The notes below the pieces were generated by a model. That model was not told where the DNA came from, made no database searches, and was given only the letters and a program-made list of their open reading frames with translations. A stretch of DNA of 64,000 bases, taken from positions 1 through 64,000 of the forward strand of contig OW568864.1 in NCBI GenBank assembly GCA_938743325.2. The letters are read 5' to 3'. Made by a program: the position numbers and the translations under genes. The DNA comes from Pycnococcus provasolii. Taxonomy: Eukaryota > Chlorophyta > Pseudoscourfieldiophyceae > Pseudoscourfieldiales > Pycnococcaceae. Shown here one piece after another: positions 40,158 through 50,079 of the stretch; within the stretch, counting starts at the first letter, position 1; each line of letters begins with the position of its first letter.

Positions 40158-42206
40158 ATGGAGAAGCAGCAGCTCCTGCACCAGGGTGGTGGTGGTGTTG
40201 TTGTTGTTGATTGTGACCAGCGTGTTACCCCCGATAATGGTGCTGATAAGGCTGTGCCCGCGCGTCTTCTTGCGCGCGACGCGTTCCACGCGCGGGAATT
40301 TGAAGCTTGTAGAGAAGCGCTTGCCAACATCCACGCAATCAGGCCGAACGACGCGCGGCTCAAACACAACCTAGCCTTGGCCAAATTCTACGCGAGAGAT
40401 AGGCACGCACACGACGAACACGCGAACGACGTGCGCGAACTCAGAGACGAAGTCACGGACGCGAGAGACGAACTCGTCAGGGCGGCGGCGCTCACAGACA
40501 GGGCGGTCAACGCCGCTATCGAAGACGCCGCGACCACCACCACCACCACCACCACCACCACGCCGGGGAGCCCGGGAGGAACGCCGACGGCGCCGTCGTC
40601 GCCAGCAGGACCGCCGTCGTCGCCGTCCACGGGAAACCCGTGGGTCGGTGAGCACGACGCGCACGTCGCGGCGGTGAACACCGCGCTCGCGTCCATGGCG
40701 GCGGGAGACGGAAGCTCGAACGCCGACACGCCAGCCACGACGCTCGCGCACCTCTTCCGCAGCGCGGATGCGATGCCGGAGGCGGCTGCGAGGAGACTCT
40801 ACACGACGCTCGTCGAGGTGGCGCTGCGCTGCGGACGACTGGGCGAGGCGCGCGAGGCGCTGCGAGCGTGCGAGGCGAGAACACGGAAGGGCGACGGCGA
40901 CCGGTTCGTCAGCCTCGCGCGCGCGCGCCTCGAGCTGCTCGCCGCCGCCGCTTCCGGCGCCGACGTCGTCGCGCAGCAGGGAGGCGACGACGTAGGCGAC
41001 GATATTCCACACATAAGGGCTCACGCCGGCTGGCTCGCGGGTGACACCGCCGCCGCGGGTGAGGCACTGCTCGCGGCGCCAGCGCCACTTGGCGCGGCGG
41101 ACGATGCGGCGGCGCGAGCTTGCCTTCCCGCAAACGCCGCCCTGCTCGAGGCGAGGAGGGGAAATCACAACACTGCCAGCCTACTTCTCGCGCGCGCGAT
41201 GCGCGAGCTAGCCGTGAGCCCCACCCCAGATCCGTTGACGGGTGACATGGGAACGCGACTGATGTACGCGCTTGGTGTGCAGAAGCTGAGACTTGGCGAC
41301 TACGTCGGCGCATTCGCCTGCCTGACGGAAGCTGCGCCGGCGTGCGCCGATAGCGCGCTCTACTGGATGCGCCTGGCAGAGTGCTGCATTGCACATCACG
41401 CCGCTTCGCCAGCTCCAGCGCCAGCACCCGCGTCCTCGTCGTCGCCTTCTTCATCTTCTTCTTCACAATCGCCACCGCCGCAGACGACGACGACGACGAC
41501 GACGACTGCGGCAACGTCGTTGCCACCGTCGCCCACGGCGACGAATCTTAGCATCGAATTCGCGACTCATGCATTAGCAACTTGCCTTCGTTTGATTGCC
41601 GAGGAGAGTGAGGCTGACATCGGCGAGGAGGAGGCGGAGGCTGCGACGGTCGCCGCCGCCGCCGCCGTGCCGCCTCGACCGGCTCTCGCGTCGTGGCGTC
41701 GACGAAGACGCGCGGAGCGTGCAAGGCTTCGGACCGCCGCACTTCTTGCGACGGCGCATGTGGCTCTCGAAAGGCGGAAGCCAGCGGATGCGGCGAAGGC
41801 TGCGACGCGCGTGCTCACCGAGGCGGCGGCTGACCTGGCCACGGAACGTGCGAGGGCACGCCTTCTGCTCGCCGAGGCACTTTGCATGGACGGACCAATG
41901 CCAGCAGGTGCGCGACTATCGCCAATGGAACTGCTGCAGGCGAGCCTCGCCGAAGGTGGTGGCGCTGCGCATGCCACGGAGGATGCACCTGCGATGCTTG
42001 CCAATCTGGTGGGAGCGCTCGTCGCGCGTGGAAACGTTGTCGCTGCCCGACGTGCCGCGGCACGCGCCGCGGCACTCGTATCGGCAGAATCAGCGTATTG
42101 GCGTGCCGACATTGTAGCGGCAACAGCCATTCTGGCACTTGCTGAGCGCAATTCGCGAAAGGCGGCTGAAATTCTGCGGCATCGGCGCAGAATTCTTGTT
42201 TTGTAG
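40158..42206 (+). CDS. CNOT10: CCR4-NOT complex subunit 10-like TPR protein
   Basis: A 682-residue helical repeat protein. It starts with AFHAREFEACREALANI...KHNLALAKFYAR, a TPR-like segment near the CNOT10 N-terminus. It continues with RLYTTLVEVALRCGRLGEAREALRACE, TRLMYALGVQKLRLGDYVGAFACLTEAAP and SALYWMRLAECCIAHH, the last closely resembling CNOT10. CNOT10 binds CNOT11 and the NOT1 N-terminus in the deadenylase complex. Thr, Pro and Ser/Thr tracts are simple-sequence insertions. ATG at 40158 is favoured; sequence upstream in frame is promoter-like. Confidence 0.75.
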   Translation: MEKQQLLHQGGGGVVVVDCDQRVTPDNGADKAVPARLLARDAFHAREFEACREALANIHAIRPNDARLKHNLALAKFYARDRHAHDEHANDVRELRDEVTDARDELVRAAALTDRAVNAAIEDAATTTTTTTTTTPGSPGGTPTAPSSPAGPPSSPSTGNPWVGEHDAHVAAVNTALASMAAGDGSSNADTPATTLAHLFRSADAMPEAAARRLYTTLVEVALRCGRLGEAREALRACEARTRKGDGDRFVSLARARLELLAAAASGADVVAQQGGDDVGDDIPHIRAHAGWLAGDTAAAGEALLAAPAPLGAADDAAARACLPANAALLEARRGNHNTASLLLARAMRELAVSPTPDPLTGDMGTRLMYALGVQKLRLGDYVGAFACLTEAAPACADSALYWMRLAECCIAHHAASPAPAPAPASSSSPSSSSSSQSPPPQTTTTTTTTAATSLPPSPTATNLSIEFATHALATCLRLIAEESEADIGEEEAEAATVAAAAAVPPRPALASWRRRRRAERARLRTAALLATAHVALERRKPADAAKAATRVLTEAAADLATERARARLLLAEALCMDGPMPAGARLSPMELLQASLAEGGGAAHATEDAPAMLANLVGALVARGNVVAARRAAARAAALVSAESAYWRADIVAATAILALAERNSRKAAEILRHRRRILVL

Positions 42207-42284
42207 TACACGTATTTGTAATTGTACAGTTCAACATATTCATTTTACACAGGGTTTACTTTGAGCTTTGCCTTTGAGCATCCC

Positions 42285-44015
42285 TTAGAACTTGTCGGCA
42301 TTCACGACCGCTATGTGGATTCCGTACGTGTTGAAGTCAGTCTGAGCGCGTTCCTCGCCGGTCATCATCGCCATGGAAGACGCGGTGTAAGCCACCACCA
42401 GCTTGCACGGCGTCACCTCCAGAAGACTTGGGTAGTGAAACATGCGACCCTCCTGTCGCGACGACTCAAGGCGGTGCACGATTCCCCACGATCGGCCGTC
42501 GTCGGACGACGCGATCAAGTCAAGATCCGTGCGGCTGTGCTGCAATGGGTACGGAAGCCGCTTGTGGTTGTTGAACACTAGGGCGTGCGCATTATCCGCG
42601 ACGGATGTCAAAACCAACTTGGCGCCAGGGTTGGCTAGCTTTGTCGAAGCGGGCTGCGACCAAGTCCTTCCATTGTCGTCGGATTTTGAAAAGTACAGCT
42701 CCCCGGTACCCGCCGATGTGCGAAACACCATGATGAGGTGATCTGATTTCGCCATCTGCGCGAGCGCACCCTCGATGAGCCACGTACCAGGATGTATGAT
42801 GCGTCCGTAGGGACGCCAGCTCTCACCACGATCCTGCGACACGAGCACACCGGCGGATCCCTCCTGATCGCTTTCGCACACGCCAAGGATGGTGTGCTTC
42901 TCGCGCCAGAAGGGCAGAATCCAGTCGCCGTTGCGCAGCACCACGAGCTTTCCTGCCAACACCTTGGGAATTCCGCCATCCGCCGTCTCGGAGTACAGCA
43001 TCCTGGGAGGGGCGAAGCTGTCTGGTTTGAAAGGCACTTTCGGATTGCCTAGCGATACATGCGTTGCAAAGATGTCCCCGCCGGGCAGCCACTTCTCGCG
43101 CAGGCGGTTTCCACCGGCTGAGACCGCGGCTGGGCGCAGGCAGCTCTTCGACTCTGTGTAGAAGAGCCAAAGCAAGCTCTTTCTCGCGTCGTAGTGCAAC
43201 ACAGGACCCCATTGTGCGCCAACGCGCAGCGTGGGAACCTCGAATGAAGGGTACCAACTGGCGCCATGGTCGTCAGACGAAATTGCAATGCGCAGGTGCT
43301 GGTCCTTGGCACCCTCGTGGTGCGCGCTCGCCTGGAATGCCATAGCGAGGCTTCGGTTGGGCAGGCGTGCGAGAAACGGCATGTGCATATACATCATTCC
43401 GTCGTCGCCCGTCTTTGCGGCCCAGTATGTCTGCAAGTTCGAGTGCGTTCGCCCGCGAGCCTTTCGCACCGAGCACGACCACGACGCTTTCGACAACTTC
43501 GGTTCGCCGCCACCTTTCAAGAAGTCGCGATCCGACAGCTTCTTGGGCGGATGGCACGTGCACGCTCGCTCCGCGACGTTCTTATCCGCGTCGATGAAGA
43601 GGCTGAACGTGCTCGAGTTCAGGTCTCCCCCCCCGCCCGTCTTTCTGAACTTCCCGCGAAAGTTCTCGAGGAGGTCCGCCGGCAGCTCGCTCTCCACCCT
43701 GCCTCTGTCGCCGCCGCCGCGCTTTGCTCGCTTCGCTGGCGTTGGCGTTAACGTTGGCGTTGACTTTATCTGTGCTGTCCCTGACACTGACGACGACGAC
43801 GACGACGACGCCCGTTCTCTCTCCACCTGCTGCGCAGCTGTCGCGAGAGCCTCCCCAAAGTTCTCGAGGTCTCTGTCCGACCTTGCGTCCGGTAGCTTGG
43901 CGCGCCCCCCCGAGCTCATGAGCTGCAGCGTGTGCAAGGCGAGCAGTATGACCATGAGCACGGAAGCGGTGAGCTTGAAGTAGCTGTGAGAGGCTGGCAA
44001 GCTCGGCGCGGACAT
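42285..44015 (-). CDS. Sialidase-like (BNR-repeat) type II membrane protein
   Basis: A 576-residue protein with a signal anchor at residues about 12-34 (FKLTASVLMVILLALHTLQL), an Asp/Ser-rich stem and a beta-propeller domain. Four Asp-box motifs are visible: SSDDHGASW, SQDRGESW, SDDNGRTW and SSDDGRSW. Other conserved blocks are YMHMPFLARLPN, GAQWGPVLHYD, VLRNGDWILPFW and EGRMFHYPSLLE. This is the organisation of bacterial-type exo-alpha-sialidases and related 2-keto-sugar hydrolases. Candidate catalytic acids are not assigned with certainty. ATG at 44015 gives the anchor at the right place. Confidence 0.82.
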   Translation of the reverse strand: MSAPSLPASHSYFKLTASVLMVILLALHTLQLMSSGGRAKLPDARSDRDLENFGEALATAAQQVERERASSSSSSSVSGTAQIKSTPTLTPTPAKRAKRGGGDRGRVESELPADLLENFRGKFRKTGGGGDLNSSTFSLFIDADKNVAERACTCHPPKKLSDRDFLKGGGEPKLSKASWSCSVRKARGRTHSNLQTYWAAKTGDDGMMYMHMPFLARLPNRSLAMAFQASAHHEGAKDQHLRIAISSDDHGASWYPSFEVPTLRVGAQWGPVLHYDARKSLLWLFYTESKSCLRPAAVSAGGNRLREKWLPGGDIFATHVSLGNPKVPFKPDSFAPPRMLYSETADGGIPKVLAGKLVVLRNGDWILPFWREKHTILGVCESDQEGSAGVLVSQDRGESWRPYGRIIHPGTWLIEGALAQMAKSDHLIMVFRTSAGTGELYFSKSDDNGRTWSQPASTKLANPGAKLVLTSVADNAHALVFNNHKRLPYPLQHSRTDLDLIASSDDGRSWGIVHRLESSRQEGRMFHYPSLLEVTPCKLVVAYTASSMAMMTGEERAQTDFNTYGIHIAVVNADKF

Positions 44016-44311
44016 GGCCAGCACAAGGAGCACGAGCAAGGACGATCGCGATCGTCCTCACCGAACTCCACTGCCCTCAAGCGATACCTGCTTGCAAGCT
44101 CGCGGGCCTTGCACAAACCCCGAAATGGAAATGGAATGGGGTTTGGCCACATCTCCCCTCCGAACCGGTATCCCCCCCAGGCCCCTCCTCGCTCGTAAGG
44201 TTTAGGGTGCATGGGTCAGAGAGGTGTTGTCCCGAGTGGTCTCATGATCCCCCCCCTTGAGCCCCCCCCTCAACGCCCCTCTCGCCTCTCCGAGCTCAGA
44301 AGAAGAGCGCC

Positions 44312-45028
44312 ATGACGGACGCCTTCCTACGCGCGCCTCGTGGACTCAGGGTACGTAGTCTGCGTATTGTAGTGGGTGTCGTCTGCGCTCTCCTTTCTCG
44401 TCACCTCATATGCTGGTGGATGTTGTTTGTCGCGTGCATCTTTGCCGTGCCTTGCTCTCACTCACTTTGTTGTCCTAGATTATTGTGGATGGGGGGAGTA
44501 CTAGCTAGGGCTTTTTTCACGCGGTCTTCGAGTTTGCTTGGTGTTCTGGATTCGTCTTGGCTCTGGCTTCGTTCTTTCGTTGTAAGCTGAAACTCACACG
44601 CACACACGCACACACGCACACACACACAGTCCGTCACGGACCTGCCCGTGTCGCAGGACGGACCACCGCCGGGAGGATTCCCCAGCGTGCGCTACGCGCG
44701 ACGCATCCCCAACACCGGACCAAGCGGTGCCGTCGTTTTTGGCTTAGTGCTGCTCGGCATGGGATACGGCTTCCACAAAACTGCTCAGTACAACAAAAGG
44801 GGAAATAAGCTCAAGGAGGAAATTTACAACACGCGCATGGCGCTCGCGCCATACCTGCAGGCGGAAGCGGACCGCGTCTTCGTGCAGCGGCAAGCCAAGT
44901 TTCACGCGTGGGAGGCTGAGGTTATGAAAGACGTGCCTGGTTGGGAGGTTGGAAAGAGCGTCTACAACACGCGCTGGATGCCGCCCGCGGACCCCACGGG
45001 ACACAGGCGAAACTTCCTGAAGTACTAA
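44312..45028 (+). CDS. NDUFA13: Complex I subunit NDUFA13/GRIM-19 (B16.6)
   Basis: Two exons (44312-44350 and 44630-45028) with a 279-bp phase-0 intron ending in a CA repeat encode 145 residues. The sequence follows plant GRIM-19: MTDAFLRAPRGLR, SVTDLPVSQDGPPPGGF, VRYARRIPNTGPSG, one membrane helix, LKEEIYNTRMALAPYLQAE and EVMKDVPGWEVGKSVYNTRWMPP. It is a supernumerary subunit at the junction of the matrix and membrane arms of complex I. The 13-residue first exon matches the plant N-terminus and confirms the splice. Confidence 0.96.
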
Positions 45029-45122
45029 GCCTATAGGAACGCAAAATATTGTAAGCAAAATAATTGACAAAACTCGTTTTTATTACATACAAATGGCAAC
45101 TTTCGGTGTTTGTCAAGAGCCA

Positions 45123-45674
45123 TCACCGTGTCGTCGAGCTTGACTGAGCACGCAGAACCTGTCTCACAAACGCGAGCAGTTCCTTCTTCTCCGTCAGGCC
45201 GTTGGGTGCGGAGACGCCGCGTTCGCGCAACAAACGCAAAAGCGCACCGGCTCCCATTCCGTCCAGCTCTTCGTCCGTTGGTGCGGGTGGGGGTGGCGGA
45301 GGCGCGCTGCGCTGTCTATCCTCCTCGAGTCCCAGTTCCTCGTGCAAGGCAGCCTTGCACCCGCACTTGACGCAGATGTCGCGCAGGTTGTCGTACACCC
45401 CTGCGCCCGGGAGCGCTGCGCGCCAGTAGCCGAGGCAGTTCGTGTTCGCGACCGTGCACTTGCCCCTGCGCATGCCAGTCGCATCCACGCAGCTCCGAAG
45501 CTTTGCAGGAGGTGGCGTCGCGCCGTTCGCGCGCTCCGCGGTGCGCACCCTGGCTGCCATGGCTTTGCACTTTTCGAGCGCGTCATCTTTGGCTTTCGAT
45601 TTCGCACCCGCCTCTGCGAAGAAATCTGTCCAACCATTCGACCACTTCGGACCTTCCTCCTCCGTCGTGGACAT
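45123..45674 (-). CDS. Hypothetical Cys-rich protein with SAP-like C-terminus
   Basis: A 183-residue protein that I do not recognise. Residues about 60-115 contain Cys pairs and a His (RSCVDATGMRRGKC, NTNCLGYW, RDICVKCGCKAALHEEL), which could bind zinc. After a Pro-rich linker, the C-terminal part (LDGMGAGALLRLLRERGVS...LTEKKELLAFVRQVL) resembles a SAP or LEM-like helix-extended-loop-helix domain. There is no signal peptide. It shares a 194-bp divergent gap with the next gene. Confidence 0.6.
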   Translation of the reverse strand: MSTTEEEGPKWSNGWTDFFAEAGAKSKAKDDALEKCKAMAARVRTAERANGATPPPAKLRSCVDATGMRRGKCTVANTNCLGYWRAALPGAGVYDNLRDICVKCGCKAALHEELGLEEDRQRSAPPPPPPAPTDEELDGMGAGALLRLLRERGVSAPNGLTEKKELLAFVRQVLRAQSSSTTR

Positions 45675-45868
45675 GGTTGGTAACGTGCGTTCGAAGCGTT
45701 TTGCGCGACGACGCCGGACAGCGCAACCAAAAATGGGCGGTTCGCGAAGCATTCCCGGTTGGGGTTTCGAAGAAGAAGAAGTTGTAGACGAAACCCCAGT
45801 AGTCCGACCCTCTTTTTCTTGTCTCCTTCGGTCCCGTCATTTTCACCTCGCGTGCTGTGGCGGCGGCG

Positions 45869-46594
45869 ATGGCGACCGACGACGACGACGAGCTCACGGA
45901 CTGGACGCTCTCCTTCTATGCCAACCCGTCGTCGGACGCACCGCCGGAGGAGAAGGGTGCCATCTTCATTGCTCCCAACGCCACGCTCGCGGAGCTGAGG
46001 CAGGAAATCGTCGACAACAACGACGACATGGCGGACGACTTCGTCTTCCTCACGCAGAAGAAGACCCGCATTAGCAGGAAGCAGGAAAACAAGCTGCGAC
46101 TCAAGCACACGATTGGTGTTGCGCCCGCGTCTGACACGCCAAGTCCGTCACCTTCGCCGCCACCTCCACCTTTGAGCCAGCCACTTGCGTCTGGTGTCAA
46201 TAATGCGGCGCAGCCGTCTGCCCCACCTGCCGTCAAATTTGAGATGGACGTCGTCGAGACGTTCGACTCCATCAGCGAACGTATCGCGCAGCAGCGGGCG
46301 ATGGTGCAGCATGCGGCGCAGAACGCGAATGGCGTCGCACGTCATCAGCGCACCACCATGCCGTATGAATCGATGCAGCGCTATGAAAGCAGCGTCCCAT
46401 CCGTTCAGGAGTACGCCAACGCCATCGAGAGGCTGATAAAGACGTGCCAGCACGCCAGTGAGCGCTTCGCGAGCGACCCGCGCACCGCGCCGCTGAAGGA
46501 GGAAATTGCGGAGCTAGCTTCTAAGCACGAGGCGTTAACAACTGCAATAACTTTGCTACAGGAGACCACCGCGCTTCTGGAGCAAAACGTGTGA
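45869..46594 (+). CDS. Hypothetical protein with ubiquitin-like N-terminus and coiled coil
   Basis: A 241-residue protein of unknown role. The first about 85 residues (WTLSFYANP..., GAIFIAPNATLAELRQEI, DDFVFLTQKKTRI) have the strand and helix pattern of a ubiquitin-like or similar beta-grasp domain. A Pro/Ser linker follows, then an alpha-helical C-terminal half with heptad-like Leu/Ile/Ala spacing (ISERIAQQRAM, YANAIERLIKTC, EEIAELASKHEALTTAITLLQ). This suggests a coiled coil. No catalytic motif is seen. Confidence 0.6.
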   Translation: MATDDDDELTDWTLSFYANPSSDAPPEEKGAIFIAPNATLAELRQEIVDNNDDMADDFVFLTQKKTRISRKQENKLRLKHTIGVAPASDTPSPSPSPPPPPLSQPLASGVNNAAQPSAPPAVKFEMDVVETFDSISERIAQQRAMVQHAAQNANGVARHQRTTMPYESMQRYESSVPSVQEYANAIERLIKTCQHASERFASDPRTAPLKEEIAELASKHEALTTAITLLQETTALLEQNV

Positions 46595-46742
46595 TGGTGG
46601 AAGATGCGTGTTGTTTTTCTTTAGCCTGAGGCGCGACGGAAGGATTCTTTTGTTGTGTTGCCCCCGCACGCCCTAGCCTCGATGTAACTTCAACTTGTTT
46701 TAAGTTTGGAAACTGTGTTTACTTTTTAGTACAATGAATGAA

Positions 46743-47825
46743 TCACTCGTCCGATTCGAAACGATCTTGATCCCAACGGCTAGTGCGCACACGTGCAGGT
46801 TTTGGAATTCCGCCGCAGGCTTTGAGGAATCCCACCTTCTTCCTCTCCTTGTTGAATTCGACGAGGTTCTCGGGCTTCCACAGCTCGCGTTGAACGAGGC
46901 TCGCCTGCTGTGTCTCCGACAGTTCATCTTTCCAAATGTGCTCAGGAAACTTGAGCGCCTTCCGCGTCAGCAGTGCGCGATCGGCATACGGACCTGACTC
47001 GTACGACTTGCCCAGAATGCGATACTTGTACGTCCAGCTCGCGTGGAAGGAGGCGAAACGGTACAGAATCACGGGGAGCATGATGATGTATCCACCGAGC
47101 GTCTTCCACCAGTCGGGTGGCTCGCAGCCGACGTCGAGCTTGATGGACTCCATGAGCTGTCTTCGCACGTCCTGTGGTATATCCTTCGTCGGCTTTCCCG
47201 TTCGTTTGGCCACCTTGCCGTACTTGGTGGCGAGCGCCTTGGCGCGCGCCTCCGCTTCTCTATTCGCGAGCCACTCGTGCTCGAGGTTGGAAAGACGCTG
47301 CTTAAATGTTGTCGTTCGCTTCGCCTGCGTCATCGCGCGTTCGTACCTAGCCTTGCTTCCGTAGAACTGCAAAGCGGACAGCACGGCGACGGTGAAAAGC
47401 AAGACGAGCCTGAAGTCTGTTTTTGGCGAGTACCTGAATCTGTAGTACTGCATGCTGTTCCACATGAACTCTTCCGGGTGCTTGAGTGCGTAGTCGTACC
47501 GTTTGCGCGACTCCTTGTCGCTGACGATTTCGTACGCGTTGGCAACTTTCTGGAACATGTCTTTCGCCTTCTCGTCGCCGGGGTTTTTGTCTGGGTGGTA
47601 CGTGAGCGACAGGTTGAAGTACGCCTTTTTGATGTCTCTGAGCTTCGCATCTTGCTCGACGCCGAGCAAATCGTAGCAGTTATCATTGTCGCAGTAGATG
47701 GCGGACACGGTGGAGAGCGAGCACGTTGTTATCGCCAGAGCGAGTGCCTGGATGAGGAGGATCCGGCTGCTGCTGCTGCTGCTGCTGCATCGACGATGGG
47801 TCGGTGATCGCTGCTTCGCCATCAT
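46743..47825 (-). CDS. DNAJC25: ER membrane J-protein, DNAJC25 family
   Basis: A 360-residue protein. A signal peptide (LLIQALALAITTCSLSTVSA) precedes a lumenal J domain with the essential HPD (YFNLSLTYHPDKNPG) and KRYDYALKHPEEF. Two membrane segments follow (DFRLVLLFTVAVLSALQFY and YIIMLPVILYRFASFHASW). The C-terminal FPEHIWKDELSETQQASLVQRELWKPEN block is specific to DNAJC25 and its plant and algal homologues. It recruits BiP-type Hsp70 in the ER. ATG at 47825 is the first in frame. Confidence 0.92.
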   Translation of the reverse strand: MMAKQRSPTHRRCSSSSSSSRILLIQALALAITTCSLSTVSAIYCDNDNCYDLLGVEQDAKLRDIKKAYFNLSLTYHPDKNPGDEKAKDMFQKVANAYEIVSDKESRKRYDYALKHPEEFMWNSMQYYRFRYSPKTDFRLVLLFTVAVLSALQFYGSKARYERAMTQAKRTTTFKQRLSNLEHEWLANREAEARAKALATKYGKVAKRTGKPTKDIPQDVRRQLMESIKLDVGCEPPDWWKTLGGYIIMLPVILYRFASFHASWTYKYRILGKSYESGPYADRALLTRKALKFPEHIWKDELSETQQASLVQRELWKPENLVEFNKERKKVGFLKACGGIPKPARVRTSRWDQDRFESDE

Positions 47826-47849
47826 CGTCGTCTTCGTGTTGATCGTCAA

Positions 47850-48564
47850 TCAACGTTTCCAATCAATGAGTGTATGATGACTACAGTAACCAGCAAAGCT
47901 GAGTACAAACAACAAGCACCACACCCAGAAGACGGAATGAACCAAGCAGGATAGGATGAAGAGAATGGTACGGATGATGAGCACAACTACGAAAAGGAGG
48001 CCGGACGGAGGACGGAGAGGAGAGGAGACAGGCAGGCAGGCAGACGTACGTTAGGGGAAGGGGAAGGGGAGAAAAGGAAAGGCGGGGGAAAGAGCGGGGA
48101 GGGGAGGGGAGGGGAAGGGGAGGGGAGAAAGGCGCCGCCGGACACAGCCGGGATGCCGCCCCCTTCCTTCCTTCCCTTCCTTCCCCCCTCTGCCCCTCAA
48201 GAGAAAGAGAAGCCCGATCATAGACTAGTTAACTACGGGATGCCCGAGACTCCCGAGAGAGAGTCCCCTCGTCCTCCATTGCGAGTGCACGGAAAACAAA
48301 CCCCCATCTACCATCTGTGTTCTCTACCTTAAAGTATTGGATGCCTCCTCCCCCCGCCTGCCCGCTTCGACGAGGTAGGAGTGGTTTGGTCAAACGGATG
48401 GATTACAGTTGGGTTACAGTTGGGGCTTTGTTAAAAAACACCCATGTGCCCTTTCCTTTTGTCCCTTTCCTCCCCTCCCCCTTTCCTCCCCTCCCCCTCC
48501 GCTCCTGCCCAACCGAAGCAGACAACACACTTGCTTTCACTGTAGTGGAGTTGGGGACGGCCTT
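47850..48564. promoter_or_regulatory. Long divergent gap with G-rich tract
   Basis: A 740-bp ATG-to-ATG gap. Bases 48052-48130 are almost pure purine with many runs of GGGG, able in principle to form G-quadruplex. They are followed by a pyrimidine-rich stretch (48160-48200). CCTTTCC/CCCCTCC repeats lie just upstream of the IQM gene. No gene is seen. Confidence 0.45.
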
Positions 48565-50079
48565 ATGGACATGGACGAACCACGCCACACGTTCAAGGAG
48601 GAGGGTGCTCACACAGCCTCCACCTCCTCTCACGGCGACGCGGGGATGGGTGCCATGGACTTGCGGGGGTGGGCGGCGGCGCTACTCGAACAGCCTGAAC
48701 GACCGTCGCTCGACGGAAACTTATCCGACGAGGAGGAGGAACTCAACGAAGATAGGGCGGCGAGAAGACTGCAGAACGGATACAGAACATACCAGGCGAA
48801 AAGGGCCGCGGGAGGCATGTCGCTCAGACACCCGTCGACGTTCACACTGAAGGAGTGGCGAGACATCGCGACGGAAGCGGCACTGGCGGCAGGGAAGCCG
48901 ACGACGAGCGATCCTGTCGCAACCGCGACTCACATGGAAGAGAGTGAAAGGGAACACGAAGACGACGAAGATGAGGAGGAGGAGGAAGAAGAAGAAGAAG
49001 AACACCGCCACCGCCAACACCGCTACCACTACCACGACGAAGACAATTCAAACAGAGCAGCTTCCTCGTCGCTGGAAGCAGAAAATCAGGAGGCTGCACC
49101 AGCAGCCGCCGCAGCCGCACCAACAACAACAACAACAACAACAACTGCAGCAGCAGCAGCAGCAACGGCAATAACAACGCCGACGCATTCGCCTTCAAAA
49201 ACCACCTCCACCAGCGACGGTCCAGCAGCACCAAGAAGCCCGTGTCCTTTCTTTGACTTTCGAAGTCCCGCGTGGAGAAGAAGCGTCGTGCGACGAGCTG
49301 CGAAGGTGGGACGAGGCTTGGCGGGGAAGAAGTACAGCGACAAGGCTGGACTTCTCGTCGTCAAGCACTGGCTCGAAGCTGTCGACAGCAAGCACCGCCA
49401 TGGCGGGAACCTCGCACCGTACTACTGCTACTGGCGCGACCAGTCGGGCACGCGAGCACCCTTCTTCCAGTGGCTCGACGAAGGTGGAGGAAAGAGTCTC
49501 GACCTTGGTTCGACGACGATGGATGGCAAATTGGTGGTGCCGCGAGAGGAGCTGGAGCGCGAGGTGATTCGCTACCTGACGCCAGAGCAGCGCAAGCACT
49601 ACGAAGTGGTTGTGCGTCCCGACGACGGCCTGCTGATCTACGTCGAGGGTGGCAAGCTCGTTCACACCGAAAGTTCGACGTCCGCGGAAAAGAGGTCGGG
49701 TTATGTCGTCGCGTCGTCGGAGGAGGACGAGTCGTCCCCCGAGCGTGCACCCGCACCCGCACCTGAGACGCTAGAGATTGACCCGCGATGGATCTTCGTC
49801 CTGTCCGCCGACGGCAAGCTGTACGTGGGACTGAAGCGCAGCCGTCATCCTCCACGCTTCCAGCACTCGAGTTTCTTGAGCGGCGGTGCGGCGATTGCCG
49901 CCGGTCGCCTCGAGGTGAAGGATGGCAAGGTGCTTGTCGTGCAGGCGCACAGTGGTCACTACCGCTTCTCCGGCGAAAGGACGGACGACTTCGTGGCGTG
50001 GCTGCGTCGCCGTGGTGCGGACCTGAGCGCGGTGCGCGTCGAGTACCACAAGAAGAAGGCTTCAACCAAAGCTGTTTGA
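48565..50079 (+). CDS. IQM-family (IQ-motif, calmodulin-binding) protein
   Basis: A 504-residue protein. The IQ-like segment RAARRLQNGYRTYQAKRAA is near residue 62. The conserved C-terminal domain of plant IQM proteins runs from LVVKHWLEAVDSKHRHGGNLAPYYCYWRD through FFQWLDEGGGKSLDL, REVIRYLTPEQRKHYEVVV, RWIFVLSADGKLYVGLK and FQHSSFLSGGAAIAAGRLEVKDG. IQM1-type proteins bind calmodulin independently of Ca2+. Between the IQ and the core lie Glu, His/Arg/Asp, Ala/Thr and Ser/Pro simple-sequence tracts. The upstream part of the frame is leader sequence; ATG at 48565 is chosen. Confidence 0.88.
   Translation: MDMDEPRHTFKEEGAHTASTSSHGDAGMGAMDLRGWAAALLEQPERPSLDGNLSDEEEELNEDRAARRLQNGYRTYQAKRAAGGMSLRHPSTFTLKEWRDIATEAALAAGKPTTSDPVATATHMEESEREHEDDEDEEEEEEEEEEHRHRQHRYHYHDEDNSNRAASSSLEAENQEAAPAAAAAAPTTTTTTTTAAAAAATAITTPTHSPSKTTSTSDGPAAPRSPCPFFDFRSPAWRRSVVRRAAKVGRGLAGKKYSDKAGLLVVKHWLEAVDSKHRHGGNLAPYYCYWRDQSGTRAPFFQWLDEGGGKSLDLGSTTMDGKLVVPREELEREVIRYLTPEQRKHYEVVVRPDDGLLIYVEGGKLVHTESSTSAEKRSGYVVASSEEDESSPERAPAPAPETLEIDPRWIFVLSADGKLYVGLKRSRHPPRFQHSSFLSGGAAIAAGRLEVKDGKVLVVQAHSGHYRFSGERTDDFVAWLRRRGADLSAVRVEYHKKKASTKAV

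Noticed and set aside
44585-44629. CA-repeat considered as a regulatory or CRISPR-like repeat
   Set aside because: It is the polypyrimidine/acceptor end of the GRIM-19 intron; no CRISPR array exists in the window.
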